This document shows positions 43,741 to 54,774 of a stretch of DNA of 64,000 nt, one piece after another. Made by a program: the position numbers and the translations under genes. Within the stretch, counting starts at the first letter, position 1, and every line of letters begins with the position of its first letter. The stretch covers positions 124,001-188,000 of the forward strand of contig FWWN02000646.1 in the NCBI GenBank assembly GCA_900175165.2, in the 5' to 3' direction. Origin of the DNA: Rhizomucor pusillus (lineage: Eukaryota > Mucoromycota > Mucoromycetes > Mucorales > Lichtheimiaceae). The notes beneath the pieces are model-generated. The model had not been told where the DNA came from. It was given only the letters and a program-made list of their open reading frames with translations, and did no database searches.

Positions 43741-43748
43741 TTTTTATA
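43741..43748 (-). promoter_or_regulatory. Possible TATA box with downstream CT-rich leader
   Basis: TATAAAAA on the minus strand followed by CTCTCTTTTTCTTTTCC and then an ATG at 43690, the layout of the real promoters in this window. The frame behind it (43541-43690) encodes only 49 residues with no recognisable feature. Confidence 0.35.
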
Positions 43749-44754
43749 GTTCCTTGGGAGTCGGCATTTGAACCCTTTTCCATTGAGAGCATGAAATCTT
43801 ATGCAAATAGATCGATGGTAATGAAAATGCAAATGCGCTGTTGTTAGCAATGTTTGATATATGCGTGCGCCAGGGCGAATTATCGGCACGCAGCAACTAG
43901 TGGCATGGATTTCCTGACGGTCAAAGCAAAAAAAGTCTCCGTCCTTATTGATGGAACACTATAGTTAATTAATTTATACAGGCTCCACACGCGTTGGATG
44001 GAAGAGTGTATAACGCGGTATGGGCTACAAAATTAATGTTTACTTTTGGAGTTTGGCGGGCAGAACAGACACCAATCCGAGGAATAAAAGGACTAGAAAG
44101 GTTTTGGATATTCAGCACAGCTGTTTCAGATTCTACATTGAATTTTACGATATAGACTGAGCATCCAAAACATTGTTTGAAGATGAAGTTTTAAACCCTT
44201 TTTTACGGATCAATACCTACTCCTAGAGTCGATTCTTTCATTGCACCAAGGCGCGGTTCCGGATAATGATGTGAATTTAGGGCAATGAATTGAGCCTGTA
44301 TATTAAGGGCATCACTAATCTTATGGTGTGAAGTCCAACTCCATATTTGATTTCGCTTCCACATTTTTGGTATTCTATCTGAATTCAGTTTCCATTGATC
44401 TCGAAGATATACCTTTGTGTACCTTAATTAAATGTTCGATTCGTGGGGCTCAAGTCGATTAAATACAGATTCTACATGATTGAAATTGATTGTCAAAAGA
44501 TTCCATACTGTGAAACAGTTCTGCAGGCTCAGTTACTCGAAAACATTTAGGAATATCTGCATATAGCCGTTGGGCAATTGTTTCTAATAGCAGAGCTTTT
44601 ATTGCCAAGAGCATAAAATGGCAAGACTCCTTCTCCTTTTCTCTTCCTTCTCTGTATCTCACAGAAATCAATGAAGACAATCAAGAAGGTAAACTAGAAT
44701 GAATACTGCTCGGTTTAATATACAAACGATTAACTGCTTGATGTAGGATAAAGC

Positions 44755-45080
44755 ATGAATATGAACATCTCTACACTGCTCTCTTCGTCTTACCAAGCTG
44801 AACCTTGATCTGATCACGTGCTCTGGTGTATGAATATCTCTCCATTGCTTCCTTTGCATATCAAGTCGCGCCTTGCTTTTTACATCATTTCTATGAATGT
44901 CTGTATTGTTCCCTTTGGCTTATCGAGTCGAGGATTTCTTTCATCATCTGCTCTGATGCGATGTGCGGCCTTTTGCGCTCTCTCTCTCTCGGTTATCAAG
45001 TCGAGGTTTCCTTCCATCATGGTCTCTGATGTCGATAAATCTCCTCTGTTGTTCTCTTTTGCTTATGATTGTAATGATTT
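44755..45080. repeat. Diverged tandem repeat, unit about 66-72 bp, ~5 copies
   Basis: Successive units share the pattern ATGAAT-TCTCTxxATTG, then TTTGC-TAT-AAGTCG and a T-rich part with CATC (for example at about 44826, 44893, 44956, 45020). Read on the minus strand the units resemble charged repeats (MEGNLDLITERERAQKAAH; ADDERNPRLDKPKG), but a stop interrupts them, so a former coding repeat or plain minisatellite are both possible. Confidence 0.55.
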
Positions 45081-45524
45081 TGATGCCCCCGGTGCAAACT
45101 CGGCACCACTTCCTCCCAAATACGCTCGCTTCTGACGTACTTTTTTATATTTAACCAGCACTTGCCCGCCTCACCCGCCGACACAGTGTTTGCCAGCTCT
45201 TGTAGCTAGGAATGACGATGCTAAATTAAGTTAATCTAACATGATATTAAAGCGAAGCGAGTGTTGTTAAGCGCTTCTGAGGAAGAGACGCATCAAGTCA
45301 TTAGTTCAAGATGTATTCAAATATACAAGGAAAATACGCATAAATTGTATTTCTGGAAATCACGTTCAACCTCAAGTTAACATATTTCTGATTTGAAGCT
45401 TGTTGTTGACATTGGTAAGGATCAAGAACCGGTTCACTAGGTTTATGCTCTGCAAAAAGTTTTCTGCTTTTCTCTTCAAAGGATGTGTAACTTATGATGA
45501 TTATTGAGAGTGGTGGTTATGAGT

Positions 45525-47589
45525 TTATGCTCGTCTTTTGCCTTTCTTGTCTTCCAAAAGATCATCGTCATCATCTTCAGCCTTTCGCTTGCCTTTCTTG
45601 GCCTTATTTAAGAACGTATCGAGTCCAAAAACGTCCTCAGATGGTGCTGCTCGACTGCCAATGGTTTCTTTCTCGAACTCCACAGGTCCTGCCGAGCCTT
45701 CACCGCTGCCTTCAGCGCCAGAGAAACCTTTGTGGGTCAAACCAAACTTGTCTTGTTTCACCATTCTTTCGATATCTTCCGCATCTGTGCTGCCGAGCAC
45801 ATCAGACTCTTCACCTTTACCACGGAATCGATAGATAGATGATGAAGTTTGATTGAATAGGGGCTTGTCGTAAATACTGTAAGCTATAGAACACGAGTCG
45901 TGTTAATATTTCTTCATGATGATATTCAGCTTTTCAAACTTACATTCGTCATCCTTGAAGCCTGAGCCAATGCCCTCCGATTGGTTGAACAGACGAGCGT
46001 CGAACATACTGTCCTTGCTCAACGACGGTTTGGCTAGACCAAGCGCGATCTTTTCGGAAATATCACGGCCTTGCTCACTGCAAATGGCCACATTAGTATC
46101 CATGACAAGAAATTGCCAATAGAATGCAAAAGAAACATACCGTGCCAAATGTTTAGCCTTAGCTTCAGTGCCCATGCGGCTCATACGCATCTCACGCTCT
46201 CTCTGCTTTTGACGTTCACGACGTAGTCTATCACGCTCTCGGGCTTTGGCTTCTTCCTCTTCGCCTTCTTCGTCGCGTCCTCGAGTTGGCCGTCTACGAG
46301 GAGATCTATCGCTGTCACTCTCGCTTTCGCTGCCAGATCCTGAGCCTGATTGATCTGAAGAGTCATACTGAGGCATCAAGGACGCTGCTGTGGCACGGTT
46401 GGCTTTCACCGCAGTGCCAACAGGTTTCTCTTCCTCTGCTTCTGCCGCTGCTGACGACGACGACGTCTTGAAACCGGCTCTTTCCTCGCGCGCTTTCTGT
46501 GCAAGGTTGCGAAGCTTTTCTTCTTCAGCCTCCTTTTGCTTTTGTGCCAATTTCTGCTGCATCAAGTTTCTTTGGCGAACTTCTTCTCTAGCATGACGAT
46601 CGGCTGCGTACAATGCTTCAGAAAACTTTGCAAAGTTGTCGTTGATGGTGATCTCTTGCAGGCCACGACCATCGGCCGCCAGGCGTTTATCCAATGGAAT
46701 GGTGTAACCTTTTGTGTTTTTCCAGTTTGAAATACATGGGGGAATAACCCACTCTGCTTGTTCTTTGGCTGTAAGTTTTCGGGGTGGTGAATGCATGACG
46801 GGGGCAGGCGGCGAGGGTGGGCCACGAGGAATCTTTTTATGCTGGAAGCTGGGAGGAGCCATAGGATCGACAGGTGCATCAACCATACGGATGATACGTT
46901 GCTTTGCACCGCTGTTCAAGTTATCGTTGGCCTGGTTGGCCGCAGGAGTGTAACGGATATACGTTGGATCTTTGTTGGTACCTCCTGTTGCTTTTACAAC
47001 GTTTTTAGGCTGTGCTGCTGCAATCTTTGTGTTGACTATACGTTCGAGTGCTGCCTTTGTCTTTTCTGCAACACTCATTACTTCTTCCTCACTCGGCCGA
47101 TCCATGGCAATTTTTTCGACGTCGACATCCTTACGCTCCTTCAAAGGAACCATGTCTTTGAGCGACGTATGAATAATGCGATCGCTGCTGTGACCTTGTC
47201 GAGCGATAGCATCGTACTTGACATTGCCTTCGGAATCAACTTGCAAAGTCAGAGCACCACCGCTGCGTTCCTTTGTGCGTTCGTCTCCTCTGCGACCCAT
47301 GCCCAACGGATACTGCGCGAAGTGAATCTCTGGGAATGCACCGCCATTGCCAAAGTCTTCAGGTACTCTTGGCTTGAAGCCTTGACGTTGACCGTAGGGT
47401 GGAATTCGATTGCTGCGTGCAGAAACAAGCTGTGTAATCTTTCGTTCGAATTGAGGAGTTGTAGAACGGGTAGTACCAGATTGCTGCGCAACCTGTCGAG
47501 GTTTCGGTAGGAGGCTACAGCGCAACGTTAATTAACTCCATTAGATCGTCAAGATCGAAACCATCTACCTACCTTGAGAGTGTAGCCAT
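45525..47589 (-). CDS. SNW1: SNW/SKIP domain spliceosomal protein (Prp45/SNW1)
   Basis: Four exons (47573-47589, 46141-47514, 45944-46077, 45525-45883) give 627 aa. Component of activated spliceosomes and a transcription co-regulator in animals, nuclear. The N-terminus has PPYGQRQGFKPR and PEDFGNGGAFPEIHFAQYPL. The SNW signature is ISNWKNTKGYTIPLDKR, with RGLQEITINDNFAKFSEALY after it. A long charged coiled coil follows (QKQKEAEEEKLRNLAQKARE), then a Ser/Asp patch and RxRE repeats, then DISEKIALGLA, SMFDARLFNQ and the conserved YSIYDKPLF end. The tail is Lys/Asp-rich. The 17-nt first exon encodes MATLS. Confidence 0.96.
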
Positions 47590-47709
47590 CGCTTAAATAA
47601 ACAAGGAAAAGGATAAAAAGGCGAACTTCGCCAGCAGAATCATCAAATGACGGAACATTACAAACTCAGCGAGAACTGCCACTGGTAAGAATATCTCCAC
47701 ACAGCATAT

Positions 47710-48637
47710 TTATTGCTTCTTTGCTATCAAAGCTTGCAACACTGAACCAGGTGCTAATTTTACAACATTGTTTCCTGCTGATACATTTTCATCTTTATCA
47801 AATATGATAGGATCACTGTCCTTCAGTACCCGACCAAGATAGATGAGTCGTATGGAGTGAGTTTGTGCTGATATACCGACATCTGATTGCATGAATATGC
47901 GGGTTTTTAGCGATCCAGCTGTCTCATCACTTTTGCTAATGTCGACTTTGATATCTCTTCCTGATGACAATCGTATGGTAATGGGAGTCAATGTCGATTC
48001 TTCCGCAGTAATGTGACTATCTTTCTTTTCCTGAACTGAAATATTGGATGTGGATCCTTTTGGCGCATCGAACTGCTCTTCATTGGACTGCCCAGAAGTC
48101 TCTGGAATAAGGTTTGTGGGATCAACAATGCAGTAAAGTGGTATCACGTAACGGTTGCCTAGCTCTGGGACGATAAATGAGATACTCCGCGTGCTCATTG
48201 GACTAATCACCTTGCTTACCATCGTAACATCCGTCAGCAGGATTGCCAGTAGGTAAAATGATGTTTGCAGCCTCCAGAATAGACTGGGCCATACTTGTAT
48301 CAGACGCTTTCATGGCTGCTTCTAAAGCTTGCCAAATTTCCCGGCGACCCTGATCCACACAAGGTCGAGTCAGCAAAGAAGTCTCTTGACAGCAGCCCAT
48401 CTCGTTTAGCGTACCTCGTAAGTAGGCGCAGTGTCCCAGAAAGTATTGCGCATATCTTCCAGCTGTTTTCGTGTTATTGGCTTAACATGGATGTACTTGA
48501 GACCGGCTCGCTTGAACGGTTTGCCTGGAAAGATTGTTAGTCCGGCAACTTTACATTATGTCTGATGAAATCCTGCCATTTGTGCCACTCGATCGTGGAT
48601 CAGAGTCGTCAGCAGCGCGAGAAGCACAGCATCCCAT
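47710..48637 (-). CDS. Ubiquitin domain-containing protein, UBTD1/2-like
   Basis: Four exons (48589-48637, 48415-48524, 48220-48349, 47710-48164) give 247 aa. It starts MGCCASRAADD, a likely N-myristoylation/palmitoylation site as in animal UBTD. The UBTD N-terminal domain follows: RKQLEDMRNTFWDTAPTYEG, EIWQALEAAMKAS, MAQSILEAANIILPTG, ELGNRYVIPLYCIVDPTNL. The C-terminal third is ubiquitin-like (ITIRLSSGRDIKVDISKSDE ... IRLIYLGRVLKDSDPI). UBTD proteins work with E2 enzymes (UBE2D) in animals. The first intron's donor (gtggca) is weak, but it is the only one that keeps frame. Tandem with SNW1, 120 bp apart. Confidence 0.9.
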
Positions 48638-48761
48638 TTAGTCAGATTGGAACTACTGCTTGGGCGGAAAACGAAGCAAGACACAAGGGGAGGGGTTATG
48701 GGAGAACAACAGCAGTAAGAAAAAAATGTTGCGAGCTCAAAGCAAGTTAGCCACCACGTGA

Positions 48762-49816
48762 TCAAGCAAACAAGTTGTTTATTTCATCAATCTCAACTTT
48801 GGTATAACAGCACGGGCGACCCGGATTATAACGACTGCCTATTGTTTGTGTTCCTTGACAAAACCTTTGAAGATCGTCATCCAATGTCGCATTCTCTGCA
48901 GTGTAGCCGCAGCATACAGCCACCAGAGACTCGGTATCTAACCAGTCCAATCTGAATCCCCAGGAACCTTTCGGCGCAGGTTGTACCCTGATTGATGATG
49001 ACTGGATATCCTTTTTTAGGAGAAAACCAGTTTTGCTTATCTTGAGGGGGGGGGGATTGCTTACCTCGTTTTTCCCAAAATTCAAGTTTTTCACATCCAC
49101 TGCTAGTCCAATGCCTAATCCTTTGATAAAGCTTTCCTTGAGAGCCCAAAACGAGTAAAATGTTTCAAAAGGATGCGGGCTTTTCATAATCATATCAACT
49201 TCATCGGTAGCCAGCTAATGCAAATATGTCAAGCATATGCAACAACGACTGAGACAGGAATCACTCACCTGAGGTCCAAAAGTTTTGACAAGGTTGAGTA
49301 CAGACTCCTCAAAATCATCCAAGCAAACAATATCAATGCCAACATGCAGATCAGCCCGATCTGTTGCTGCCAACACAACCCAGTTGCCATGATGTGAGAT
49401 ATTAAAATCGTACCACCTTTTCATAAGAAAATTTTTGAGCAATTTCCTCTTGCACTTGAATTAGATGTTGTTTGTTTCGCGCACCTATCTGCATTCAATA
49501 ACTTTGGTTTTCCATGTTTTGTTGCTGCGCCAAACTGACAGGAGCGCCAATCCTTGCTGCAGTAGCGGGCAAAATAGTAACGTCTGAGAAGTTGGCTTCC
49601 GAGCGCCAGCCGTTTGTCCTTTTCAAACTTGAATCGTAACACAGCTTTGCGATCAACTTCTGGTAACCGCGATATGGCTTTGGCAAACTAGAGGCCAGAA
49701 TGACAAACTCAGTTGATGTTTTGGGAGCTCTCAAATGGCATCGGCTTCGTTACATTGGTGGACTCGCTGAATGCTTCATTAACATTCAGAGCTAACAGCG
49801 TCAACGGTTGCTGCAT
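48762..49816 (-). CDS. 4'-phosphopantetheinyl transferase (Sfp/Lys5 type)
   Basis: Five exons (49754-49816, 49485-49687, 49269-49416, 49065-49214, 48762-49010) give 270 aa. Transfers phosphopantetheine from CoA to carrier proteins; in fungi needed for alpha-aminoadipate reductase (lysine) and for any PKS/NRPS. Motifs: FKFEKDKRLALGSQLLRRYY, KHGKPKLLNA, WYDFNISHHGNWVVLA, VGIDIV (Mg-binding Asp), FYSFWALKESFIKGLGIGL (the W..KE..K signature) and GSWGFRLDWLD near the end. Length fits the Sfp group. The fourth intron contains a 10-base G run on the + strand (49046-49055), a likely length-variable homopolymer. The start lies 34 bp from the stop of the upstream gene on the same strand. Confidence 0.92.
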
Positions 49817-49850
49817 ACTTCCTCAAAGGACAAGACGCGGACTTTATTGT

Positions 49851-51210
49851 TTACGTTCTGTACACAAATTGGACATCATGGCCATTGACCATGCACGCCA
49901 CTTGCAGAGTCCCGATTTCGTTCCCTTGCATATCCAATGGATAATATCCGAGCTGTTTGCTTGGAAGCACAAGTACCGGTAGCTGTCCTTGTCGAATGTG
50001 GGAATCAAACAGCTCTACCCCTGGATCGTTCTCCTGAGCTCCTGCATCGCGTCTGCCGCCGTTGCTATGTTCTTGATAATGTTTCGATAGCAAGGCTTGA
50101 TTCCGTAGGTCAAACCCTGTCCACACAGGCATGTCATTCTCAGATTTTAAACGAAACACCCAGATGAAATCGAGCGAAGCGACCTGTACTGCCTCCGAAG
50201 AGTAACGCTGATTCAGTGAAGGGGATGGCGGTGCAGTGAGTTGTTGCAGAATATCACGCTGCTGCTCTTGATCCAGCACGTCACTGGCAGGACCGGTTGA
50301 AAGAACTGTACGGATCATGGGGGAAGTACGCCCTGTCGTCTTTCTGAGTATGGATTTTGGTAACAACATGCGTTTTAGAAACGATGTGACAGACCATCGG
50401 CGCCTACCAGAAAACAGCTCTGTGGTTGCTCCAGCAGATACAGAGTCAGTTGATCGAAGATATCCATTCTGACTAGGTGGCGATGATGCGGCGGATGACG
50501 GTCGCACCGTAGAGCTATTTGATGTTGGAGTAGAAGCTGTATATCCTGCGCTGCTAGCTACTACAGCCGAGCTCGTTCCATGGAGATTTCCTGAGGAGGC
50601 GGTCCCTTCAGTGTTTTCCTCCATCCATGTCTGCGTCTTGTTCTTCATCGCATTCTCAGTTGCAAGGCGCTCTTGCTCCGTAGGACTATCAAACTCCTCT
50701 TCTTCATCGTTACCCTGCCCCGGATCGTCACCACCATCGTAGTAATCATATGAATGACTATAGTCTGATGATATTCGGCATGTTTGTGAGGCACGTTCAT
50801 CATAAACATCATATCTTGGATCTTCTATGTTATATGAAGGTGGGCGATAGTGACTAGCAGGTCTACGTCGGTGACGCTGATGGCTGTAAGCTGGATAATA
50901 CTAATGAGGCAGTGGAATCTGATTAGACACTAGCTGTAAGCAAGCGCGGATTACTTGTAACCTCGCTATCTTCGTTGTCCATGTAGTGCCCAGATTGATA
51001 ATATGGATCGCTAAGCGCAGTTCCAGAGGGTGACATACGATGATCCAGATATTGCTGGGGAACATCAGTAGCCGAATGCCTTCTGCGCCGGCGCCGATGA
51101 ACAGTGGAGCGTCGGCTGCTAGGACCGCGAAGTGCAGGCGGTACAATGTGATAAGAGCGTGGATGGAAAGTATACTCGTCCGGATAGTCCTGCATGTAGT
51201 AAGGGACCAT
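49851..51210 (-). CDS. Low-complexity protein with WWE-like C-terminal domain
   Basis: Two exons (50962-51210, 49851-50900) give 432 aa. The first ~300 residues are disordered: Tyr/Arg/His/Ser-rich (SSRRSTVHRRRRRRHSATD, SHSYDYYDGGDD, then EEEEFDSPTEQERLA), with Ser/Thr-rich linkers. The last ~110 residues are folded-looking: FIWVFRLKSENDMPVW, then FDLRNQALLSKHYQ, then PVLVLPSKQLGYYPLD and VACMVNGHDVQFVYRT. The W-x-F-r ... W-x-x-F-D-x-x-N-Q-x-x-(I/L) order resembles WWE domains, which bind poly-ADP-ribose or act in ubiquitin pathways. The assignment is tentative. Confidence 0.65.
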
Positions 51211-51305
51211 TGTTGGAGGAGAAGAAGATACGAAAACAATGGACTTTGAACAGAAACGATGTTTTAATGTGAGGATGTTTATCGATATTGTGAAAAAGGA
51301 AACTG

Positions 51306-51648
51306 CTACAGGATGATGCACTTTTCACTGTAATCTTTTGTCAAGTTGTCAGCATCTCGAGGGTTCATAAATGATTTTTCTGCTTTGAATATATCCTTGG
51401 GATCAGCACCAAGAAGGACATCCTTTGCGAATCCGCCGGCTTGCTCGACTGTGTCAAACTTAAAGCACATAGAGGCTTGAAGAAATAATCGCAAACTCGG
51501 TGAGCTACGGTGACACATAAAATACAGATAATATTTATCAAGACCTACGCGTCCTAGCATCGTGTACCTTGGCTATCGGTATGCCTGCTGACGTCTTGAG
51601 TTTCAGAGCTTCATCGTATGTGTAATCTTTCTTGCAATGTTCAATCAT
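51306..51648 (-). CDS. Small protein with C-terminal CaaX box (CIIL)
   Basis: Two exons (51568-51648, 51306-51458) give 77 aa, starting MIEHCKKDYTYDEALKLK and ending DNLTKDYSEKCIIL. CIIL is a CaaX motif whose final Leu favours geranylgeranylation, so membrane attachment is expected. It has no GTPase motifs and is too short for a Ras protein; a G-protein-gamma-like size is noted, but the family's NPF-type signature is not clear. The intron is canonical (AAG|gtacac ... tttaag). I do not recognise the family. Confidence 0.6.
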
Positions 51649-52053
51649 GTCTGTTGTTTTCCTGTCTTCTGCCAAGCTACATCTTCATCCTTTTTATACG
51701 TTAAAGCTGCCCCTTCCCATCCACTTTTCTTTGTTGGGCTGTACCTGATTTCTTTTTTGAGAATATCAAAATAATGCAGCGTTGCCACAGAAATTGTCTG
51801 TCCGAAGTAAATCCCTCAATGTAATGTATAAAGGCTCCAAGTCAAGAGCATCTCTGCAAAAAATACAGGATTTAACATGGTATGTGACGCAGATATGAGA
51901 TGAAATGCGGAATAGACTTCAGTCAGAGCACTGCAGCTACAATGGATTGAATCCCAAATAAAGCTTTCTGTTATTACAACGGCTACTTTGTCAAGAAGCC
52001 GTTTTTATCAATGCTTTATTTCCTGACAGCTTAGTACAAGATGTACAGGGCAT
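51649..52053. other. Intergenic
   Basis: Promoter of the CaaX-protein gene and 3' side of RPS0; no gene seen. Confidence 0.6.
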
Positions 52054-53041
52054 TTAGTCCCAAGAGGATCCACCAGCGGGAGCGGCGTTAGTGGAGTCGG
52101 CCCAGCTAGTGCCAGCATCCTCAGCCCAGTCGCCAGCAGCAGCTTGAGCGTCCCAGTCAGCGGTGGCGGGAGCAATGCCGGCGGGTCCTTCGGCGGCAGC
52201 ACCTTCCAAAGCCCAGTCAGCTTCAGCGACAGTAGCGCTCCATTCGCCGGCTTCTTCTTTGCCCTCAGCGGCGGCAGCTTCCTTCTCAGCTTCCTCAGGG
52301 TCGCGGTAGAAGAACATGTCGACCATGACTTCCCAGGGAGTCTGGTAATCCAAGGTGCCACGGAGACGGAGGATGGCGCGAGCCAAGAGCCAGTACACCA
52401 AACCAATGGCATGCTTTCCCTTGTTGTTGGTAGGGATGGCAACATCAACGTACTTCAAGGGCGAGTCGGTGTCAGCGAAAGAAATAACGGGGATGTTGAC
52501 ATAGGAAGCTTCCGAAATGGCTTGATGGTCCGTGCGGGGGTCAGTGCAGATGATCAAGCGAGGCTCACGGAAGGACCGGGTGATGTAGTTGGTAAAAGTA
52601 CCAGGAGTGAAACGACCCACAATGGCTTCAGCACCAATGTACTTTGCAAACTTGAGAGCAGCGCGGTGACCGTAAGGACGGGCTGAGATCACACAAATAT
52701 CCTGAGGATTCTCAATAGCAGCGATGATACGGGCAGCAAAGATAAGCTTCTCCCAAGTCTTGCCGAGGTTGATGATGTTGATACCTAATGGTTCTGGCAT
52801 CAGTATCCAAGCTACCAAGCAACGCGTTTTTAACACCAGATAGATCATACCATCAGCACGAAGCTTGTGGACGTAGGGCTTCATGCGCTTGGTGCAGTTC
52901 TTGGCACCAAGGTGGCATTGAGCAGCAAGAAGCATTTGCAAGTCTTGCTCGGTAATGTTCAAAACTAACAGACTGAAGTCAGCGAGATTTGGCTCAGGCC
53001 AAGCGCCATTTGACAACCATACCAGCTGGAACGCGAGACAT
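52054..53041 (-). CDS. RPS0: 40S ribosomal protein uS2 (RPS0/RPSA, laminin-receptor family)
   Basis: Three exons (53023-53041, 52851-52964, 52054-52784) give 287 aa. Needed for 40S maturation and small-subunit structure. Reads [11 protein letters not shown] near the start, [98 protein letters not shown] and [15 protein letters not shown]. The acidic Ala-rich tail has repeated DW motifs as in animal RPSA. Codon use is strongly biased toward C-ending codons, fitting very high expression. The first exon is only 19 nt, typical of ribosomal protein genes. Confidence 0.96.
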
Positions 53042-53617
53042 TTTTCTTAGATCTTTCCAATGGAGCGGCTATCAGTTGATTCTGGCGAAGTTAGGGTGCA
53101 GAATACACGGTTTGAATGGCCAATGTCCGTCGAAAGGAGAAAGGAGGAAGAGCTTTTTGTTGACTTGACTCGCTTTTACTGCAGCCACCTTGTGCGGCGA
53201 CCGAATTTTTTTGCACTCGGCTACTATGCACATGATGACTTTATAAAGGGTCGTTTTGCAGAACGATGGAGGCCATAGCACCTCGCCTATAATTCCAGAT
53301 GTACACTTTCAGTCTCATCTCGTTTCTATAATGCAAATGCTTCTAAAGTTTAATGCGTTAGCGTTATAACGTACCATCTGTCTGATAGATCAACACGATA
53401 ATATAAGAGCTATGCAAATAGATAAAAGGTTTGTGTATATGAATAATATGAGTCTTAACAGATATGATATCCTTGTTAACATTGCAGCCTTTTATTATCC
53501 TTCTTCTTGCTGAGGAGGCTAGGTAGTGATGTTCCATGGAGACCTTTTAGCTTCAGCCCCGAAAGTCTGGGTAATTTTCAAGTGCGGGGAGAATGACCAG
53601 GGATACACAGCAGCAGG
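53042..53617. other. Divergent intergenic region RPS0 / TMX2-like gene
   Basis: No gene seen. A TATA-like TTTATAAAG on the + strand near 53240 lies in a 72-codon frame that I treat as incidental. Confidence 0.55.
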
Positions 53618-54703
53618 ATGGCAAGTTTGAGCGAGCTGAGACAGCGTTTGCTGCATCGTTACTACGTGATCCACTCTGTTTATGGCATCACGTACATCAT
53701 TGTCTTGCTCCGCCGTGCTCTTGTCTCACAAATACCTTGGACTGTGAGTTGGTATACAGGAAACGCGTTTCTTTATATTTGCAAAGCTTGCTCATGTTCA
53801 CCGAGACAGGATTCGGAGCGGAATGCATATATTGCCTTGGTTGCACTGTCAGCATGGAAGTGTGTGATGGCATCGACGGCTGAAGAGCTTACAAGTGTTT
53901 TGATATTGTACACAAAGTTCTTTTCGCTGTGTATGCTCTATTGGAAAACCAGCTTTTGGCGGCCATTGCTTTACATTGTGGGATGGATATGTGAGGATCC
54001 CGGAAAGGACAATGAAATTGATTTTGCATTACTGATAACTATGCAACACGTAGCAATTTCTACACTTTTTCCACAGCCGTGGTACCAAGGCCCCACGAAG
54101 ATCGAGGAGTTGACCGAAGACAGATTTCGGAAACAAGTGCAACGCAAGAACGCTCCGAAGATCACGAACGTCGAAGATGAGCCGCCCAAATATTGGATAG
54201 TCATGATGTATGCTAACTGGTCTGTCGCATGTCTCAACTTTGAAGCCGTGCTGGCCAAATTATCGCTCGAGTACAGCGCAGACCATGTGAAATTTGGCAA
54301 GTGTTTATATATCGACATCGGCTGATGAAGAACGATATCATTGTTAACGATGGAACAATCTCATAGGTAAAATTGACGTTGATATCTATGGAGATATTGC
54401 GCAAGAATTCGGGATAAGTCGTGATCCAGCATCTTTTGATCTTCCTACATTGATTCTTTTCCGAGATGGCGCATCTATTCGACGGCTGCCTGAACTTACT
54501 CCGACAAATGACACCGGCAGCAACGCTTCGGCTTCTACTACTGCTAAAGATACCATCACCCGCATAGGCTGGAATAAAAGAGCGGTAAGTCTTCCTATCT
54601 GAATTCGTCCGTATTATGAAAATCTCATACAAATGTATATTGCCTCCAGGCTACGGTCGTAAAGACGTTCCATCTCGATTCCATTCTTGCAGATAAAAAA
54701 TAG
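53618..54703 (+). CDS. TMX2: Thioredoxin-related transmembrane protein, TMX2-like
   Basis: Three exons (53618-54296, 54367-54584, 54650-54703) give 316 aa. An N-terminal region with several hydrophobic spans (IIVLLRRALV, FLYICKAC, FFSLCMLYW, LLYIVGWI) is followed by a thioredoxin fold: YWIVMMYANWSVACLNFEAV, LSLEYSADHVKFGKIDVDIY, LPTLILFRDG. In TMX2 the active site is atypical, and here only one Cys remains after W (WSVAC), so redox catalysis of the CxxC type is unlikely. The C-terminus is ADKK, Lys-rich but not a textbook KKxx signal. The first intron uses a GC donor (TTTG|gcaagt), the only choice that restores FGKIDVD. Confidence 0.88.
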
Positions 54704-54774
54704 ACTCCTCCAAATAGCGACAAAGATGCACAATAAACACCACAAGGTTAGCAAAAACACGATTCAGAAAGAGA

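Larger units (their letters stand above)
41641..45524. other. Gene-poor region
   Basis: About 3.9 kb without a gene I can support. It holds a promoter-like TATA plus CT-rich block on the minus strand near 43.74 kb and a diverged tandem repeat at 44.76-45.08 kb. Purine/pyrimidine-rich tracts occur at 41.75-41.87 kb. Confidence 0.5.

Noticed and set aside
46791..47510. 239-codon + frame antisense to SNW1
   Set aside because: Composition artefact opposite a long conserved exon; no start context, motif or splice evidence.
53060..53278. 72-codon + frame next to RPS0
   Set aside because: Covers the RPS0 promoter; no features.
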